This document shows, in pieces, positions 1 through 11,911 of a stretch of DNA of 64,000 nt (position 1 is the stretch's first letter; the number at the start of each line of letters is the position of its first letter). Source of the stretch: Pseudovirgaria hyperparasitica (Eukaryota > Ascomycota > Dothideomycetes > Acrospermales > Acrospermaceae); contig NW_022985567.1 of NCBI RefSeq assembly GCF_010093815.1, positions 769,367 through 833,366 on the forward strand. The letters are read 5' to 3'. The position numbers were made by a program, and so were the translations under genes. The notes below the pieces were generated by a model. That model was not told where the DNA came from and ran no database searches. It saw only the letters and a list, made by a program, of their open reading frames with translations.

Positions 1-1696
1 AAGGGCAAGAAGTATGGAACTCAGAACCAGTCTTCGAGATATAGAATGCTGATCATAGCAGAATTCTCATCATTCTTGACCTCGAAGTTCTTGAAGAGTA
101 TGGTGAAGTCGACAAGATTGGCGAGCCTGTAGCTCTTGATCCCAAGCCTGGCGAGCAAGTTGAAGCCAAAGCACAACCCAGCGCGATATCTGGTACAAAC
201 TTTTACGGTAACAAGCCAGCCCAACCACCCGTACAGCAACAGCAGCAACCACAGCGATCTTTACCTTCTCATCCGTCTGGGCCTGCGGCAGGCGGGAACA
301 CGAACTTATACCCTATCGAGGCACTGTCGCCGTATGCACACAAGTGGACAATCAAAGCTCGATGCACACACAAGTCAGATATCAAGCATTGGCACAAAAA
401 GACTGGTGAAGGGAAGCTCTTCAGCGTCAACCTCCTAGATGACAGTGGCGAGATCAAGGCTACTGGTTTCAATGAGCAATGCGACGCTCTCTATGATGTC
501 TTTCAAGAAGGTGGCGTCTACTTCATTTCCAGCCCTTGCAGGGTGAACCTGGCAAAGAAGCAATTCTCGAACCTCAACAACGACTATGAGCTAAGCTTCG
601 AGAGAGACACTGCTGTAGAGAAGGCTCAAGAGCAAAGTGATGTGCCACAAGTCAGATTCAATTTTACCAGCATTGGAGATCTTGAGTCGGTCGAAAAGGA
701 AACCACAATCGATACTATCGGAGTCTTAAAGGATGTTGGCGAGGTCAGCGAGATTGTGTCCAAGACTACGAACAAGCCTTACAACAAACGCGAGATTACA
801 CTGGTGGATAATTCCCTGCGATCGGTTCGTATGACGTTATGGAATCAGAGCGCCATCCAGTTCGAGGTGCCGCTTGAGTCGGTGATTGCCTTCAAAGGTG
901 TCAAGGTCTCTGATTTCGGTGGTCGAAGCTTGAGTCTGCTAGCCTCTGGAACCATGAAGGTGGACCCTGATATTGATGAAGCACACAAGCTTAAGGGGTG
1001 GTACGATGCCCAAGGTCGTCAAGACAACTTCCAATCGCACGCTTCTACGATGGGCGCAGGTTCCGGAGGTAACCGTAACGAGTACAAGACAATCGCTCAA
1101 GTCGCTGAAGAGGGCATCGGCATGAACTCGGAGAAAGCTGAGTACTTCAATCTCAAGGCAACCGTTCTCTATGTCCGGAGTGAGAATTTCGCATATCCGG
1201 CATGCTCATCAGGGGACTGTAACAAGAAGGTTGTTGAAGTCGAAGAGAACGAGTGGCGATGTGAGAAGTGCGACAAGTCATTCCCCAAGCCCAACTATCG
1301 TTACGTCCTGAGCTTCAATGTCAGCGATCATACCGGTCAGATGTGGCTGAGCGGTTTCGATGATGCTGGGCGATTGATCATGGGCATGGATGCGAACGAA
1401 CTTATGGAAATCAAGAATGAAGACGAATCGAAAGTAGCCGAATTGTTACAGGATGCCACGTGCAAGACATACAATTTCAGTGTCCGAGCTAGGATGGACA
1501 CATATAATGATCAGCAACGGTGAGTCTCGAATTTACACATCTGCAATGATTCCGAATGGATGGAGACTAATAGTCATCTAGAGTGAGGCATCAGGTCCAA
1601 ACCGCCAGCTCGCTCGACTTCCCCCGTGAGTGTAGTAGGCTCGCAGACATTCTGAAGCAGTACAACCTGAATTCAGACAGCCTTTTTGTCAATTAG
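1..1696 (+). CDS. RFA1: Replication protein A large subunit (RPA70), 5'-truncated by window edge
   Basis: Binds single-stranded DNA in replication, repair and recombination as the largest subunit of the nuclear RPA heterotrimer. Exons seen: 1-11, 62-1519 and 1582-1696, with introns 12-61 (GTATGG...CAG) and 1520-1581 (GTGAGT...TAG, CTAAT branch site). The splice at 12-61 joins KGKK to ILIILDLEVL, the expected end of the RPA70N domain. Then come a Gln-rich linker (about nt 234-257), DBD-A starting at the family hallmark YPIEALSPY..W.IKAR (about nt 310), DBD-B (about nt 700-970), and DBD-C with its zinc ribbon C-x4-C-x13-C-x2-C (Cys codons from about 1203 to 1271). About 528 residues lie in the window; roughly the first 90 lie upstream. 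Identification is firm; the last 115-nt exon rests on splice-site reading and on the conserved C-terminal pattern. Confidence 0.95.
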
Positions 1697-2212
1697 GATG
1701 TACAGAACTGACGGGACAAATTCACGGCTATCATGGCATATTAGCGTTATTTGCGACGTGTTTGAGAGTAACAGGACGACCTGTAGCGAAATACTTCATC
1801 AGCAGACAGGAGTTGCTAAGCAGGCAATATTCCTGGTACGTACAACAAACTCCCTACATACAGAGGCACTACAGTGACTCTTCCTGATTGCAAGCGGAAA
1901 TGGCATTCCTTATTTAGAATGATGACCAAGATCCGGCTTGCACTGCATATGCTCCTGTCCAATGTCGTTCCGTGACATATTCCTGAGGGCGTCTCGGATG
2001 ATCGGGCTCACTAATAACAATAGCTCCTGTTTCGGAGGTCTATCCCAGATGAAATTGAACCTATCCAATTGTCCAACTGCCCCGCATGCCCCACTATACT
2101 GCCATTCCAGCCGTCATAACCTCGTCGAATGCTGCCATATACATATCAGCTGCCGAGCAATGCCAAAGCATTCTCTTCTCCATTCTTTACCTTTCCCAAT
2201 TGACACTTCCAG
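1697..2212. other. Intergenic, RPA70 to quinone oxidoreductase
   Basis: About 500 bp. Short ORFs here have no recognisable protein features. The part just before 2213 is C/T-rich, as is common upstream of fungal start codons. Nothing else seen. Confidence 0.6.
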
Positions 2213-3458
2213 ATGTCTCCAACGATGCGCGCAGTCGGTAAGTTTAGCTTTGATGCCTACATCCTCCATTACATTTCACTACAACAAGCCTCTCCACTGA
2301 CATTCCCCTCCCAGAAATTAAGAATGGCAAAGGCAATGCCGACAGCCTGTATCACACCGATGTGCCCAAGCCCACGCCAAAGGGCTCCGAAGCTCTCGTG
2401 AAGATCAAGGCTTTTGGGCTCAATCGCATGGACCTGCTCCAGCGCGAGGGCCAATACCCGGTTCCGCCTCAGGCCAGCAAGATCCTCGGTGTGGAATTCT
2501 CGGGCGTGATTGAGAGTTTCGGGGGGGATGCGGAGCGAGGTTTCAAGGTTGGTGATGAGGTTTTTGGACTCGCTTATGGAGGTAGGTGTTTGTGTTGTTT
2601 GTTTGTTTGTGTTTGCAAGGAGTGCTGTTGCTGTGTATATGGATAGAGAGGATGCTGAGATTTAGTGAAGGGGCTTATGCTGAATACATCGCTGTGTCGA
2701 CGCACATGCTGGTACACAAGCCTAAAGAGCTCTCGTGGGAGGAGTGTGCTGGTATTCCAGAGGTAAGAGAAACCGTTCATTTCATCCGTCATACATGATA
2801 GATCTCGGCTGACCCATCATCTCCACAGACCTGGATAACAGCAACCCAAGCAATCTACCTTATCGGCCAGTACAAGCCCGGCGACTCGATCCTCTGGCAC
2901 GCGGGCGGGTCCTCAGTCTCACTCTCCGGGATCCAGCTCTCCCACGCCGATTCTCCGTCCGGTGTCTTCGCTACCACGCGGTCCGACGAGAAGAACGATT
3001 TCCTCGTCAAGGAACTAGGCGTCAAGGCTGCCTTCAACACGAAGACGTCGCTGGACTGGGCAGACGAGGTGCTCAAGGCAACGGATGGCAAGGGCGTAGA
3101 CATCATTGTCGACTTCATCGGCGCGGACACGTTCGGACCGAACCTGAAGGCGATTGCAAAGGACGGCCGGATCGTCATGCTGGGCTTCATGAGCGGTGCC
3201 GAGATCCCAGCGGGTGTCAGTCTGGGTCCGTTCATCGCGAAGAGGATCAGGTATGAAGGGAGTAGCCTGAGGAGTAGGGACGAGGAGTATCAGGGCAAGC
3301 TCCGGGATCAGCTTGTTGAGCATGCGCTGCCGCGGTTCAAGGACAAGCGGTTCAAGGTGTTTGTCGAGAAGGTGTTCAAGTGGGAGGACGTCATTGATGC
3401 GCACAAGTTGATGGAGAGCAATCAGACAAAGGGAAAGATTATCTGTACGATTAGTTGA
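2213..3458 (+). CDS. NAD(P)H:quinone oxidoreductase, PIG3/TP53I3 type (MDR superfamily)
   Basis: Zinc-free medium-chain reductase that reduces quinones with NADPH, probably cytosolic. Four exons: 2213-2237, 2315-2581, 2671-2762 and 2829-3458, giving 337 aa, the usual length for the family. The start MSPTMRAV and the splice GLAYG|GAYAEY restore the conserved N-terminal substrate-domain pattern (GLNRMDLLQREG, GVEFSG). The nucleotide-binding segment HAGGSSVS..GIQL and the C-terminal run IRYEGSSLRSRDEEYQGKL...KGKIICTI are diagnostic of PIG3-like enzymes. There are no structural or catalytic zinc ligands, as expected. Introns are 77, 89 and 66 bp. The third exon could begin a few bases earlier at a nearby AG (after TTTAG at 2665), but only the acceptor at 2670 gives the family sequence. 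Confidence 0.92.
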
Positions 3459-4154
3459 GGTACCCCGATTTGCATGCGGTTGGGATAAGCTTTGCCAAGA
3501 TCTTGTTCATGGCATGGCTTATGACTTCAGGTGCTCCGGTTATCCGCATGTATGCACCCTACGTCGGACCTGTGCATATTTCTGCTGCATATATCATGGT
3601 TCGATGTACAACACTTACGAATTCGCACACTACTGAGACTACTACCCTCACCGAATGTCTATTCAAGGGGTCCCACCCCCCTTTCCCCCTTATATACACA
3701 TCTATCGCCTACATTCACGCTGATTCTGTATATTCGGTGGACTTAACGGACCTGTTAAGAAATCATAGAAGAACACCTGACAGTCCTCTCACTCCTCCAA
3801 CAACAAAAGTAGCAGACAACAGCAGAGCATCATGCACTTACGTAGTCCACGTTGTCTAGAACAGACAATCCGAGGTTTGAAGGTTGTAGCATGTGAGGTT
3901 TCCAGGGGGGGGAAGGATATGTTAGTAAGACAGTGTGATACACTAGGCACTGGGCTCCTGCTGTTCACACAGTGCACTCATCACCATCTATATCAGCAGG
4001 GCTCGAAGATGGAAGGTGTGTGTAGGTCTGAGGACAGCCAGCCGTCGCTCAAGAATTTGTGATTAACTAATGATCCGCTCCCACCCACTTACTCACACTC
4101 GCCATGATGGACCATAAGCCAGCACTATGAATGAATACATGTCCAGTCATTCAT
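3459..4154. other. Intergenic, no gene seen
   Basis: About 700 bp between convergent genes. Several short overlapping ORFs lack domain-like composition. No RNA gene or repeat recognised. Confidence 0.5.
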
Positions 4155-4556
4155 CTACTGATCCTCCGGGGTTGGCAGAATAGGACGTCTCGCCAACAGT
4201 AGCGGAAAATTCTGTTGGAGCCACATGTGAATGTTATTTCGAAAGATCTCCGCTTCCCGCAAACCATATGGGTGATCCCTCAATTCCGGTGAAAGCAGGG
4301 TGACAACGTTGTAATAGCGATTTTGAAGATACCCATGCATGCTCAGGAAGTTAAATATGTGTGACTGGACGTCTACCAAATCGAAATTATTGGGCAGGCG
4401 GTCAAAGCTGAGGTTGAAAACCAAAGTCTGTACTTGGGGTGTTGGCTGACCACTCGTTTCGACTTCGGCTCTTGCTGGATAACCCAGATGCGACGCATTT
4501 CTGAGTGCAATCCACATCATATAAGTGTCTGGTGGAAAGAGTGGACTGTTGCTCAT
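4155..4556 (-). CDS. Small orphan protein, 133 aa
   Basis: Not recognised. A single uninterrupted reading frame from ATG at 4556 to a TAG at 4155. The composition is protein-like: Pro/Leu-rich ends, an amphipathic middle with regularly spaced aromatic residues (FNLSFDRLPNNFDLVDVQ, NRYYNVVTLL), and no signal peptide, membrane segment or Cys motif. It stands alone between the quinone oxidoreductase and the protease gene. A longer overlapping minus ORF (4402-4809) is in another frame and looks like a shadow. It may be a lineage-specific gene, or chance. Confidence 0.4.
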   Translation of the reverse strand: MSNSPLFPPDTYMMWIALRNASHLGYPARAEVETSGQPTPQVQTLVFNLSFDRLPNNFDLVDVQSHIFNFLSMHGYLQNRYYNVVTLLSPELRDHPYGLREAEIFRNNIHMWLQQNFPLLLARRPILPTPEDQ

Positions 4557-5276
4557 GGCTGGGTCTCGGGGTAATGGACTTTGGTAAATGTATAGGGCGA
4601 GAGATGTGTAGGAATGGCGATGTTTTGGACCGCTGGCGGGGGCTGGAGTGATATATTGAAGGTTGAGTATTGGTGAGGTCTATCGTCTTATTGTGAGACT
4701 GCGTTGTATATGGAAGACGGTGGAGGCACCTCTTAAGTATTTGGATACAGTCTTGTGAATAACCGTGTAATGCCATCCACGAGCAGTCATGTCCACGGTC
4801 CTGAGACATGCACTACATTCAAAAGCCACGTACCGGACAGTCGCTAATTCACCGTGGCGTCAAGCGTCACATTCCGACATTGAACAGCTGTGGTATCTTA
4901 ATGATAATGAGAAATAGATATACATTATAAGATTTCACAGCTCCTTTGGTTAGGACAGCATATATTACTGTCGTCTTCTTCACCGGCTTCGAGCTTTGGA
5001 ATGGACGGAACTTTCGAGCAAGCCCTCACAACTCAGGCTCAAATATTGAATACGATTCGCTTAAGTTGTGCAACTCTTGTTATGAAGAAAGAGTAACGGT
5101 TTCACCTATCGTAAACAAATGTACGAGCGAAGTCACAGCCATTGAAAGAAGATTTTGAGCTATGGTTGTATTCATAGTTCTCCCTTAGTCATTACTGCTC
5201 GTCATGATCCTGATATGCGTCCACAATTCTTATCGACCTCGTCCAATCACACCACACTATCCCATCCATCATCTAT
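4557..5276. other. Intergenic, no gene seen
   Basis: About 700 bp upstream of the small orphan ORF and downstream of the protease stop codon. No supported coding, RNA or repeat feature. Confidence 0.5.
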
Positions 5277-6093
5277 TTACAAGTGACTCTTGATGAAGTC
5301 CTCGAGAACACCAGTGTTGGCATAGACACCCACAAAGCCTGGCCGAGCACAGCCTTGACCCCACGACACAACACCAACAAGCGTCTTGCTCGCATCGAAG
5401 AGAGGACCACCGCTGTCGCCCTGGCACGAGTCCTTGCCACCTTCCGTGGGCCCGGCACACAACATAGTGTTACTGATTTTTGCGTCGCCGTACTCGGCCT
5501 TGCACTCCCCAGGAGAGATGACTGGCAAATCGACCTTCCGCAGGCTCTCAGGGGCGCCACTGACGCCTTCCTTAGTCGTACCCCAACCAGCAACAGTCAC
5601 GGTTGACCCAGTCGCAGGAGAGGAACCCGCTTCAGGGAGCGAGGCGTAGGCGATACCTTCGATCGGGGTTGAGAGTTTCCAGATTGCGACATCTGAGTCA
5701 AGCTTGATGGCCTTGCTATATGCGGGATGAACGATGATCTCAGAGACTTCAGAGGTGACACCGCCGGAAGCCCATTTCTTTGAAGCAAGTTAGCCTTGTA
5801 AGACTTTGGAATAACAAGAGTGTAGGTTGAAGACGTACAAGGGATCCTGCGCGGACTGTGATGCCGCTGGGGCTCTGTTGGGAGCAGTGAGCTGCTGTGA
5901 GTACGGTGTTGGCATTCAACAGAGAGCCACCACAGAAGTGCGTGCCGCTTTTCTGTAGAGAGACTATGAACGGAACGTCGCCTTCAGCAGCGGCCTCACC
6001 GCCGACAATCTGGACTGATACTTGAGGGGCGGGGAAAGCTGCGGCGATGGCAGGCAACAGAAGAGCTGCGGTGCGGGTGATAGTAGAAACCAT
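5277..6093 (-). CDS. Secreted trypsin-like serine protease (S1A)
   Basis: Extracellular endopeptidase, likely cutting after Lys/Arg. Two exons on the minus strand: 6093-5839 and 5777-5277, with a 61-bp intron (GTACGT...AAG) that joins VRAGSL to KWASGG. The product is 251 aa. It has a hydrophobic signal peptide ([23 protein letters not shown]), a short propeptide and an activation site before IVGGE. The triad is His in LTAAHC, Asp in DSDVAIWKL and Ser in GDSGGP. The residue six before the Ser is Asp ([11 protein letters not shown]), the S1-pocket residue for basic P1 specificity. Two Cys pairs typical of fungal trypsins are present (HFCGG/AAHC; MLCAG/DSCQG). Related secreted trypsins occur in plant-associated Pleosporales; a role on a host is inference. 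Confidence 0.95.
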
Positions 6094-6231
6094 GATGGCA
6101 CCTGGGAGTGAAATATGATTCCGAAGGGGAGAGTTGCGTTTGAGGCTAGTGTGGTCCTGGAGCTGAGTCCTTTCAATGTTGAGGAGGGCGCTGAGGTGCC
6201 TTTTACTAGATTTGAGGCGTCTTCGAAGCCG

Positions 6232-6240
6232 TATTTATAT
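6232..6240 (-). promoter_or_regulatory. TATA-like box of the trypsin gene
   Basis: ATATAAATA on the minus strand about 140 bp before the ATG at 6093, a plausible core promoter distance. Sequence match only. Confidence 0.4.
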
Positions 6241-9200
6241 CTGTACCAAAAGCACAGCCTTCCGACGTCGGATATACTACACACGACGGCCATCTTAGAG
6301 TTCAATCTCCCCCTTGCTTACTCTAGCTGAGACGAAATTGAAGACTTGTTTTCAGGTACCATAAAATGCACGACAGGCGCAGCCAGCCCTGGCTTTGCTT
6401 CCTGTCACCGGGCGCATGGTGTTGCCAAGCTGTATCTTCCCTGTCCATATCCGGTAGATCAACGTCGACGCCGCCAGAAGTAGGCAGGTCCCACTGCCAT
6501 GTCACAATAACATATGGCTACATTTCTGGGAACCAGGACCGCGAAATGGGGGTGGGTCAACTAATGATAAGCCTGTGAGAGAGCTTGTCCAGTGGGCATG
6601 CGTGCCCGCGCGTACCAAGTGTTCAAGCATTGATTCATGATCTATGAATCTAGGCGACGGCGTCTACATGCGCCCTGTGCGTCCTGCAATCTCTTCGTCA
6701 TGTGGCTGCAAATGGTGTTTTTCGTCGTCGCGGTTGGGACGCCCGAGCGGCGAATTACCCAATGTGGTAGGTAAATAAGACACAAGCACCGCAGTGACAT
6801 TCCAAGCGGTAACGTAAAAAATGATCTACCAGATCAACAACCTGCATAGGGCAAGTCACTGCGTGTGCAAGATTCTAGGCGATAAGGATGGAAGAAGGAT
6901 TCGAAGACAAGCATAAAGATACTTAGGAGATGACTGGACGAGGCTCTACTACTCCACAGAACCGTAATGTCGTGCGACTGTGGCACAGATCTTGCATCCA
7001 TGAACACGAGGTCTTACTGTGTAGAACCTAATATTCCCCTGCCTGCGGCACTCGACATATTTGGGTTGTCTTAGTTAAATTCCAACAGACTTTGGAACGA
7101 TTATGTTCTGGCTCAACTGCGCCGGTACCTCGCATTATCGCCTGCCGTGTCTGGTAATGTGCTCAAACATTAGTTGGCAATAGCACGTGTCTCTGATAAA
7201 GTAGCGTTGTATAGTAGATAGCATACTAAACCCTATATCCGCACGATCGGCCATCTATAGCGATGCATGATGGACCGTAGACGGATAGATGCCCCTCGAC
7301 GCTGATATCGGCTTGCCCGACAAGTGGATCTTAGAAAGTAGTCCGGTCCAATCACTCTATGCGCTGTATTATGCTCTATATCTCTCGTAAAATGGTATCA
7401 TCGACAACGATAATGGAGTAACCTTCTCGAAGCCTGTTGATAACAAGAATGAAGACGCACTTTGCGCCGACCGGAATCCGCCCCCCACGCATTGCAACTG
7501 TCGACATGAGTACTCCTCTAGGAAGGACACGATGTTGCAGGTACATCAACTATTATGCCTGTGTGTTGTGTACGAGGGTGCTCAGCGATGCTCGAGTGGA
7601 ATGTATGGAATGTATACCGAGCTCTGGCACGTAAAGTGGTCTGATCTTTTAATGCATAGCAGTGCCTCTATCCGATGCGCGTACAGTTGACCTCTTAGCA
7701 TCCTTGTGAGTATCACCTGCAGGGCAGGCTCCTATGCTTCCTCCTCTTCTCGACCATCTGCTCTCTTAAGTATTCAATCATCGAGTCTTGCCATACGGAG
7801 CGGGGCCAATGCACGAAGACACCGCGACCAGATACGGGTCTTGTTGCGTCATTCGGTACCAAAAGCTCTGTACGAGCATGTCTGCGCAACACGAATACAC
7901 GCGACTGTGTGATTTTTGTTGTAGCAATCTTTGCTAGGTCAAGGCTGCCAAGCGTGTCTTTCGCGTCGAGATACAGTCTATCCGCTCGGTCGTGGGGCTG
8001 TACAATAGCTGTGAACGCTCTTGTAGATACTTGAGAAAGAACAAGGTGGTGATGCGTTACAACTCTTGACGATCTAGGGATGAGGCGCGTGTGAAGCTTG
8101 GACGTATTACAGCAAAAGGGCTGTTTTAAGGTCCGTCCGCCCTTAACATCCATGGATGGTCAGTGTAACTCTTGGCATGCGTCAATATAACTATCTATAT
8201 CTTTTCCCCTAAACTCTTCTAATATTCTTATGTGAACAAATATACTTCTGAATATAGTTTTGCTTCGCATATCTAGAGAAAGAAGTATAAGAGAAAACCA
8301 TAAACAAGATATTCTTAACAAGACTCTTTTAAAAATTTGAAGAGAAGATTGAGAATATGGTATAGATTTCTCTATTATTACTTGTTGTTTTTGAGATCTT
8401 CTAAAAGTACTTCTAGATCGTAACAGGTAGTATAAGCCCGTCAAGAAAATACACCAATAATGATAAACTATGTTGACAGGTGTGTTGCTCGCTATACTTG
8501 GAACAGCCACCGGATCCTGTGGATTGGCCTGCTACACAAATGAATAGACACTGATACGCGTCGCTCCACTCTCCACGAGCCTCTGCTTAACCGACTTCAT
8601 TATTCTTGACCTCTGAAATGCGCCTATGTATCCCCAACGCAGGCCTTGTCATACTGCCTCACACATCGCGGTGTCTGCGAGACGGGAACCGTGATGAGTA
8701 TGATACCTACTCGACTCCATACCACATCAAGATTCTTCGCGTGCATATCCTGGCTTTCGTGATTACTTTGTACCTCTTATATCATTCTCTCTCGACCTCC
8801 TTGACTATATCTTGGTTAGTCTATGCATGCTAAACGTATAGCAATGGGCACAACACTCTGAACTATACTCTTGGAGTATGTGCTTCTTGTCATGTTATAG
8901 TGAATCCAGCTCTAGCGGGTATATAGCCCGAGAAGATCTTCGCACTAATCTGTCATCGCGACACCGTGATGCAGGCCAGTCGATTAAGTGATTTGAGCGT
9001 TATTTAGATCGATGATGCCAATGGGATAATGTAGCTGGTAAGGCACTTCCTCTTGGAGGACATGTCGATGCTGCGTGAGATATGCCTCAGGTCGGATGGG
9101 CGTGAACGTGAGAAGTGTTTACAGTGTAGCCGTCGCTGTATAACCATCACTGTCCGTGAGGCCTGAAGGGCACATGCAGCGATAGCTCGGGTGTTCCGAG

Positions 9201-9458
9201 GGCTGAGGCCTTGAATGAGGCCGGATTCAGGAAACATGATGCAGTGAAGTCATTTTATCGAAGCTAGTCAATGGTGCCAGTATAGAGCCAAAGCATCCCC
9301 ATCTGTATATAGTTGCGACTTTGTCGGACTCGAGTGTCCGAAGCTGTGTAAAGCTTTGACACAGGGTTTCATCGTGGCATTCACAAGACCCTCTTGACAG
9401 ATACAGGCTGATAGTTGTGACCCGTGTAATTAACGAGAGGAGAACTTATGATATGGTC
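6241..9458. other. Gene-poor 3.2 kb spacer
   Basis: No convincing gene. The longest frames (7713-8153 minus, 146 aa; 8160-8510 minus, 116 aa) show no start context, splice sites or domain pattern. About 8165-8480 is visibly more AT-rich than its surroundings, but lacks the CpA-poor, TpA-rich look of the right-hand block. It could be an eroded short insertion; no terminal repeats were found. Confidence 0.5.
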
Positions 9459-11096
9459 TCAACCACCTGCCTCTAAGTCCTCTCGACTCAAGCCCTTGAA
9501 CTCCGGCCAGAACACCGTCGCAATATCGTCGCCGTCCAAAAATGTCCAGCTCATCTCTGCAAACCACATGTTAGCCGTGGAGAGATTCGCTTCAACGTCT
9601 CTGAGATTATCTTCATCGCTCAAATCCAGCCGCGCGAAATTATAGCCAGGTGTTTCGCGCGCGATAAGGTGTCCATTCTCGACCCGATGCCAGTATTTGA
9701 TATCGTCAGCGAACAACAGATACGGGGGGTCTTCTCCGTCGTGCTCGTCGCTGCCCAATGACATACGCTCGTCCCATGGTGCGTCGCGGACCCTGGGCCA
9801 CCACGTCATTAGGCTCTTGAGCGCATGCTTGTCGATGGCACCAAAGTAGTTTGGCGGCTTAGAGTATTTGCGGAATGCCGGAGAGTCAAAGTATGCGAGC
9901 AGCGACTCCATGCTGTCGTTTTCGAGAGCCAGCTCAATGAACTGCCCGGCGCTGCCTTCGATTCTGAGCAGCGACTTCAGGGCGCGCAGCTCGAGTGCTG
10001 TGACGGGGCAGATGATGAAGACGAGGAACTCTGCTCCGCTTCGTCCGCCGTAGATGGGCACCGACGGTGGGGCGATGGACGTGTATGGATAAGATGCCTC
10101 GGCGCGTGACCATTCTCTGTAAGGTGCTCTATCGAACGCCCAGTTGACCTCAACGCCGTTGACAGAGCCGCGCTTGGGCGGAGGATTCCATATCATATGC
10201 CAAGTCTCTCTAACGTGTTGTGCGCCCCGGAAGCAACCTGTGATGAGCTGAAGGTCGTAGATGCGGTCGAAGTCATTGTCATTTGAGATTTGCTGCTTGA
10301 TGTAGAAGACTATGGGCTCGCGTTTCGGGCCTTCGATAAATTCTGTGTCGATGAAGAGCACAAACGTCTCCCCGCAGGGCGAGATCATCGGGGGCTTGAC
10401 GTGTTGGAAGATGTTGTAGGTTTCGGTGTGAGAGGCCGGAGTATCGTGTGGCCAGTTGTATATTACAATCTCGTGATTTGCATCGTTCATGAGTGCTCTG
10501 AGTTTGACAATTTCGTCGTCAGTGAGCTTGACTAGGGAGAAAAGTGTGATGACCTTCTCGTCGAGTCGAATGTCAGATGGGATATGTGCAGGCAGAGGTC
10601 CAACAACGTCAGGGGTATCGTGAGTCAAAGAAGGTCTACTGCCAACATCGACTACGGAATACGAGTAAGAGGAAAACAATTGGTCCAAGGTAGATTTCCA
10701 GGGCTCTTTTTTCAGAAGCACGGCAACTGCAGCGTCAAATGCAGCACTCACACACCCATAGCGATCAGAGTTCTGTGCTGGGTGAACAACATAGAGACGT
10801 TTAGTCTCACGGAAATCGCTTGTTGCGACCAAGAACCAATCGCCGGTATCTGGTTCCAGATTCAGGACCATAGACTTGACATCCGCGACAGTAGGTTCAT
10901 AATTCCGTATCCAGGGCACACCATGAATAGTCTTCTTCGCCAGCCCAGGATCATCCGTAGTCAAGCTCTCCACGATAGCATTAAGTTCATGTTCAAAATC
11001 CTTGCGATCGTCGGCATCGTTGCGCACAAACCAAAGCAAGGGAATGTGCTCTGGATGATATTGGAGAACGATCCGGGGATATCGTTTCTCAGCCAT
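9459..11096 (-). CDS. Uncharacterised 545-aa protein with three similar modules, DUF6924-like
   Basis: Intronless, with ATG at 11096. Function unknown. The protein reads as three successive modules of about 170 residues. Each begins with a hydrophobic strand followed by a charged helix (LLWFVRNDADD about aa 17, VITLFSLVKLTDDEI about 193, FLVFIICPVTALELR about 360). Each ends with a second strand (DWFLVATSDF, TFVLFIDTEF, PYLLFADDI). The C-terminus, with VEANLSTANMWFAEM, resembles the N-L-s-x-A-N-M-x-F pattern I recall for DUF6924 proteins. No signal peptide or membrane segment, so probably cytosolic. The internal repetition and the DUF call are my reading by eye, not alignments. Coding itself is secure from length. 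Confidence 0.75.
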   Translation of the reverse strand: MAEKRYPRIVLQYHPEHIPLLWFVRNDADDRKDFEHELNAIVESLTTDDPGLAKKTIHGVPWIRNYEPTVADVKSMVLNLEPDTGDWFLVATSDFRETKRLYVVHPAQNSDRYGCVSAAFDAAVAVLLKKEPWKSTLDQLFSSYSYSVVDVGSRPSLTHDTPDVVGPLPAHIPSDIRLDEKVITLFSLVKLTDDEIVKLRALMNDANHEIVIYNWPHDTPASHTETYNIFQHVKPPMISPCGETFVLFIDTEFIEGPKREPIVFYIKQQISNDNDFDRIYDLQLITGCFRGAQHVRETWHMIWNPPPKRGSVNGVEVNWAFDRAPYREWSRAEASYPYTSIAPPSVPIYGGRSGAEFLVFIICPVTALELRALKSLLRIEGSAGQFIELALENDSMESLLAYFDSPAFRKYSKPPNYFGAIDKHALKSLMTWWPRVRDAPWDERMSLGSDEHDGEDPPYLLFADDIKYWHRVENGHLIARETPGYNFARLDLSDEDNLRDVEANLSTANMWFAEMSWTFLDGDDIATVFWPEFKGLSREDLEAGG

Positions 11097-11258
11097 TTTG
11101 CAGCGCGACAGTCAAGAAGTGAAATGATCGGTGAGTGTAAGATGAGTCGTGTTCAGACATGGCCCAGTTTGAGTAGAAGATATAGTGGTCCACTACTTAA
11201 TTACTGCTTTGCAGCCTAGAACGCGTCGCGAGCCGTGATGTTGGCTTTTCGGTTGGCG

Positions 11259-11264
11259 TTTATA
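11259..11264 (-). promoter_or_regulatory. TATA-like box of the three-module gene
   Basis: TATAAA on the minus strand about 165 bp upstream of the ATG at 11096. Match to consensus only. Confidence 0.3.
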
Positions 11265-11911
11265 AGCCTCAGGCATCAACTTACTGAAGTCAAGAATTTC
11301 ACCTCAAATAGTTTCGATTTTTACGATTCATCGGCGCCCTACGACTAGGCGCCACTATTGAATATCAAATATAGAGCTTCAATTTAAGCTCTGTCTAATT
11401 TCACGTATCACACTAATCAAGGCCTTGCAAGGCTGTGCCACATCCACTAACGAGCATTCCAGCGACAAGGCACAGTCATGCCGAGAGGTAGACCAGGTTC
11501 AAGGATCCATATATATATACAGACCTGGTGCACAGTCGTAGTGGCATGCTTGTTTACCGCCAGTCGCTGAGTCGAAGAAGCACAACGCGCTGCTACGATG
11601 CCCTGGCAGAACGAGGTAAAGAGAAGCATCGACTGATTTTAGGTTTCACATCGCGCCGCCAATGCATAATATGGAAAGGCTGCAGGATCCTCGTACATAT
11701 CTAAAAACGATAGGGATGACTGTGCCGTATAAGGCACGCTGTGTAATATGAGCACGGCGACGTTTGGTAAATGAAATATGGACATGTCAACATCGCCTCC
11801 TTCACGTCTTACGTTGTCGAAATAGACTACATCTGTTCCGAGTACAAAATTACACAGCTTTTTCTGCATCCATACATACACACACATACATATGCATATA
11901 CTATTTTCCCC
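11265..11911. other. Divergent intergenic region
   Basis: About 650 bp between divergently transcribed genes. Contains short AT tracts and a CATACACACACATACATATGCATA run just before 11912. No gene seen. Confidence 0.5.

Noticed and set aside
4402-4809. 135-aa minus ORF overlapping the small orphan ORF
   Set aside because: Different frame, Ser/His/Thr-rich without structure-like patterning; looks like a shadow.
7713-8153. 146-aa minus ORF in the gene-poor spacer
   Set aside because: Irregular composition, no domain or hydrophobic-core pattern, overlapping frames on the other strand; likely chance.
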